From Sinomicrobium oceani (GTDB lineage: Bacteria; Bacteroidota; Bacteroidia; Flavobacteriales; Flavobacteriaceae): a stretch of DNA of 64,000 nt. Positions 62,493-64,000 of this stretch are shown one piece after another. The DNA is taken from positions 1-64,000 of the forward strand of contig NZ_FPJE01000012.1 in assembly GCF_900119185.1 (NCBI RefSeq), read 5' to 3'. Under the pieces are notes generated by a model, which worked only from the letters and a program-made list of their open reading frames with translations, searched no databases and was not told the DNA's origin. A program made the position numbers and the translations under genes. Every line of letters begins with the position of its first letter. Position 1 is the first letter of the stretch.

Positions 62493-64000
62493 ATGAATAA
62501 AAATGCTAACCTCGGCTTCACGGGGGAGTTTCCCTTATGGAGATACTTGTGGACTGCAATGAAAACTTTTCTTCTCTTTATCTCGATCGGACTGTCATCG
62601 GTCTATGCCAGTCATTCTTCCGCCCAGACCCGGTTGGATATGAATGTCAAAGAGCTTACCATCAGGGAAGTGTTCGAGGAAATACAGCAAAACAGCGAAT
62701 ACATCTTCTTTTATAAAGACGGAACGCTCAACGATGATAAAAAAGTGTCTCTCACCGCTAAAGAAGCAACAGTAGAAGAGATATTGACCATACTTTTCGG
62801 GAATACTGATCTTACTTATGAACTGGACGGAAGACAGGTGATCGTACGCAAGAAGCCGGCAAAAATACCGGAATCCGAGCGTGAATTTCAGGGGATAGAG
62901 GTTTCCGGTAGTATAAAAGATCCGGAAGGTGTGCCGTTGGCCGGAGCCAATGTTCTGGAAAAGGGAACAACCCACGGGGTACAAACCGATTTTGACGGAA
63001 ATTATACCCTAACGGTCTCCGGGGAAGACGCCGTATTGCTCGTTTCTTATATGGGGTTCATCAGCAGGGAGGTTCCCGTAGCCGGGCAGACCGAAATAGA
63101 TATTACATTACAGGAGGATGTTTCCGATCTTGAGGAGGTTGTTGTCGTGGGTTATGGTACCCAGAAAAAAGTAAACCTTACCGGTGCGGTAAGCCAGGTT
63201 ACGGCAGAAGCTATTGAGAACCGTCCTGTGGCCAATATGGGGCAGGCTTTGCAAGGTGTACTTCCCAACCTGAACATCAATATTCCTAACGGAAATCCCA
63301 ATGCTACACCCTCTTTTAATGTGAGGGGAGGTACTTCATTATCCGGTAGTGAATTTGTCAACGGGTCACCTTTTGTCCTGGTAGACGGTGTACAGATGGA
63401 TATCAATATGCTGAACCCGGAAGATATAGAGAGCATTACCGTGCTTAAAGATGCCGCTTCCGCAGCAATCTACGGTGCCCGTGCAGCCAACGGAGTTGTT
63501 CTGGTAACCACAAAAAAAGGAAAAAAATCGCAAAAATCGCAGATCACCTATAGTAATTCCTTCCAGTTCAACCGCCCTTCGGCCCGTCCGGATCTGTTGG
63601 ATGCCTACACCATACAGGAGGCCGCTATAAAAGCAGTAGAATATGAAAACCGGACCCCTTCCGGTGATATGTATGACAAGCTTGACGCCATTCGGGCGTA
63701 TATGGACAATCCGCAGGAAACACCACCTTACATTATGAGCCCGGGAGGAAGCATTATATGGGTCGCCAATACAAGACCCTATGATGAGGCGGTGCGCAGT
63801 GCTTCGCCCATGATGAAGCACAACCTGAGCCTGCGCGGAGGATCGGAGAAAAACACGTATATGATATCGCTCGGATACCAGGATCAGGAAGGGATATACA
63901 AAATAAATACGGACAAGTTCAAAAGATATAATGTGCTGGTCAATGTAGGATCTGAAGTCAATGACTGGCTCGGTATGGACTACCAGGTATCCTGGAACAA
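62493..64000 (+). CDS. SusC/RagA-family receptor with STN domain (partial, 5' part)
   Basis: The gene starts at ATG 62493 and runs off the window (502 codons). After the signal peptide (cleavage near ASHSSAQ) it has an STN/secretin-TonB N-terminal domain (about 45-105, VKELTIREVFEEIQQNSEYIFF), the mark of FecR-linked receptors that signal through sigma factors, then a CarboxypepD_reg-like domain (about 125-200), DEVVVVGYGTQKKVNL and a plug with PSFNVRGGTSLSG. It is therefore the ligand-sensing receptor of the ECF/FecR pair. The ligand is unknown; a SusD partner would be expected next. Confidence 0.93.
   Translation, partial: MNKNANLGFTGEFPLWRYLWTAMKTFLLFISIGLSSVYASHSSAQTRLDMNVKELTIREVFEEIQQNSEYIFFYKDGTLNDDKKVSLTAKEATVEEILTILFGNTDLTYELDGRQVIVRKKPAKIPESEREFQGIEVSGSIKDPEGVPLAGANVLEKGTTHGVQTDFDGNYTLTVSGEDAVLLVSYMGFISREVPVAGQTEIDITLQEDVSDLEEVVVVGYGTQKKVNLTGAVSQVTAEAIENRPVANMGQALQGVLPNLNINIPNGNPNATPSFNVRGGTSLSGSEFVNGSPFVLVDGVQMDINMLNPEDIESITVLKDAASAAIYGARAANGVVLVTTKKGKKSQKSQITYSNSFQFNRPSARPDLLDAYTIQEAAIKAVEYENRTPSGDMYDKLDAIRAYMDNPQETPPYIMSPGGSIIWVANTRPYDEAVRSASPMMKHNLSLRGGSEKNTYMISLGYQDQEGIYKINTDKFKRYNVLVNVGSEVNDWLGMDYQVSWN

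Overview
The window looks like chromosomal DNA from a marine- or plant-associated member of the Flavobacteriaceae (phylum Bacteroidota). Evidence: SusC/SusD pairs, many TonB-dependent receptors with carboxypeptidase-like N-terminal domains, FecR/ECF-sigma pairs, families named from Bacteroidota (DUF4252, DUF4861, DUF4876), promoters of the TAnnTTTG type, and gene starts with little Shine-Dalgarno sequence. The genus cannot be fixed from the sequence alone. No rRNA, tRNA or CRISPR array was seen.

Layout. 1-2562: a complete IS21-family insertion sequence (istA, istB) beginning exactly at the first base of the window; it has cut off the 3' tail of a gene (2564-2641). 2642-5265: an AT-rich patch with a frameshifted small secreted-protein gene, an outer-membrane barrel protein, an LpxL-like acyltransferase and a possible gene remnant. 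5335-15676 (minus strand): housekeeping genes: ribBA (with a degenerate GTP cyclohydrolase II half), an LptF/LptG permease, lolA-like, ftsK, dgkA, a thiol-peroxide defence group (tpx, small conserved protein, thioredoxin, 2-Cys peroxiredoxin) and nhaC. 16010-22637: methionine/B12 block: a PLP sulfur-amino-acid lyase, metE and a divergent BtuB-like receptor, with metE and the receptor each preceded by a cobalamin riboswitch.

22741-28465: S41 protease, ECF sigma factor with a likely anti-sigma protein, two DUF4252 proteins and two secreted proteins. 28687-35162: a lipoprotein/TonB-receptor pair divergent from a PhoB/PhoR-like two-component system, with a phased array of TATGTTA sites between them that resembles a Pho box. 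35183-40800: glycosyltransferase, trmB, LysE-type exporter, alkyltransferase-like protein, Mrp and NifU Fe-S proteins, and a ferredoxin-NADP reductase-like flavoprotein. 41032-41556: a 21-bp minisatellite of about 25 units, open on both strands. 42092-48977: an operon-like set of TonB receptor, DUF4876-type lipoprotein, a second barrel protein and a di-heme cytochrome c peroxidase, preceded by a Fur-like palindrome.

49383-59023: a polysaccharide utilization locus, probably for rhamnogalacturonan-type pectin side chains: SusC, SusD, DUF4861 protein, GH105/GH88-type unsaturated glycuronyl hydrolase, GH43 and an SGNH rhamnogalacturonan acetylesterase. Two LacI-type operators lie upstream. 59341-64000: an ECF sigma factor, an opposing lipoprotein gene, a FecR anti-sigma factor and the first 502 codons of a FecR-linked SusC-type receptor with an STN domain, which runs off the window end.

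Functions assigned here come from motifs read by eye; DUF names are from memory of family features and were not searched.
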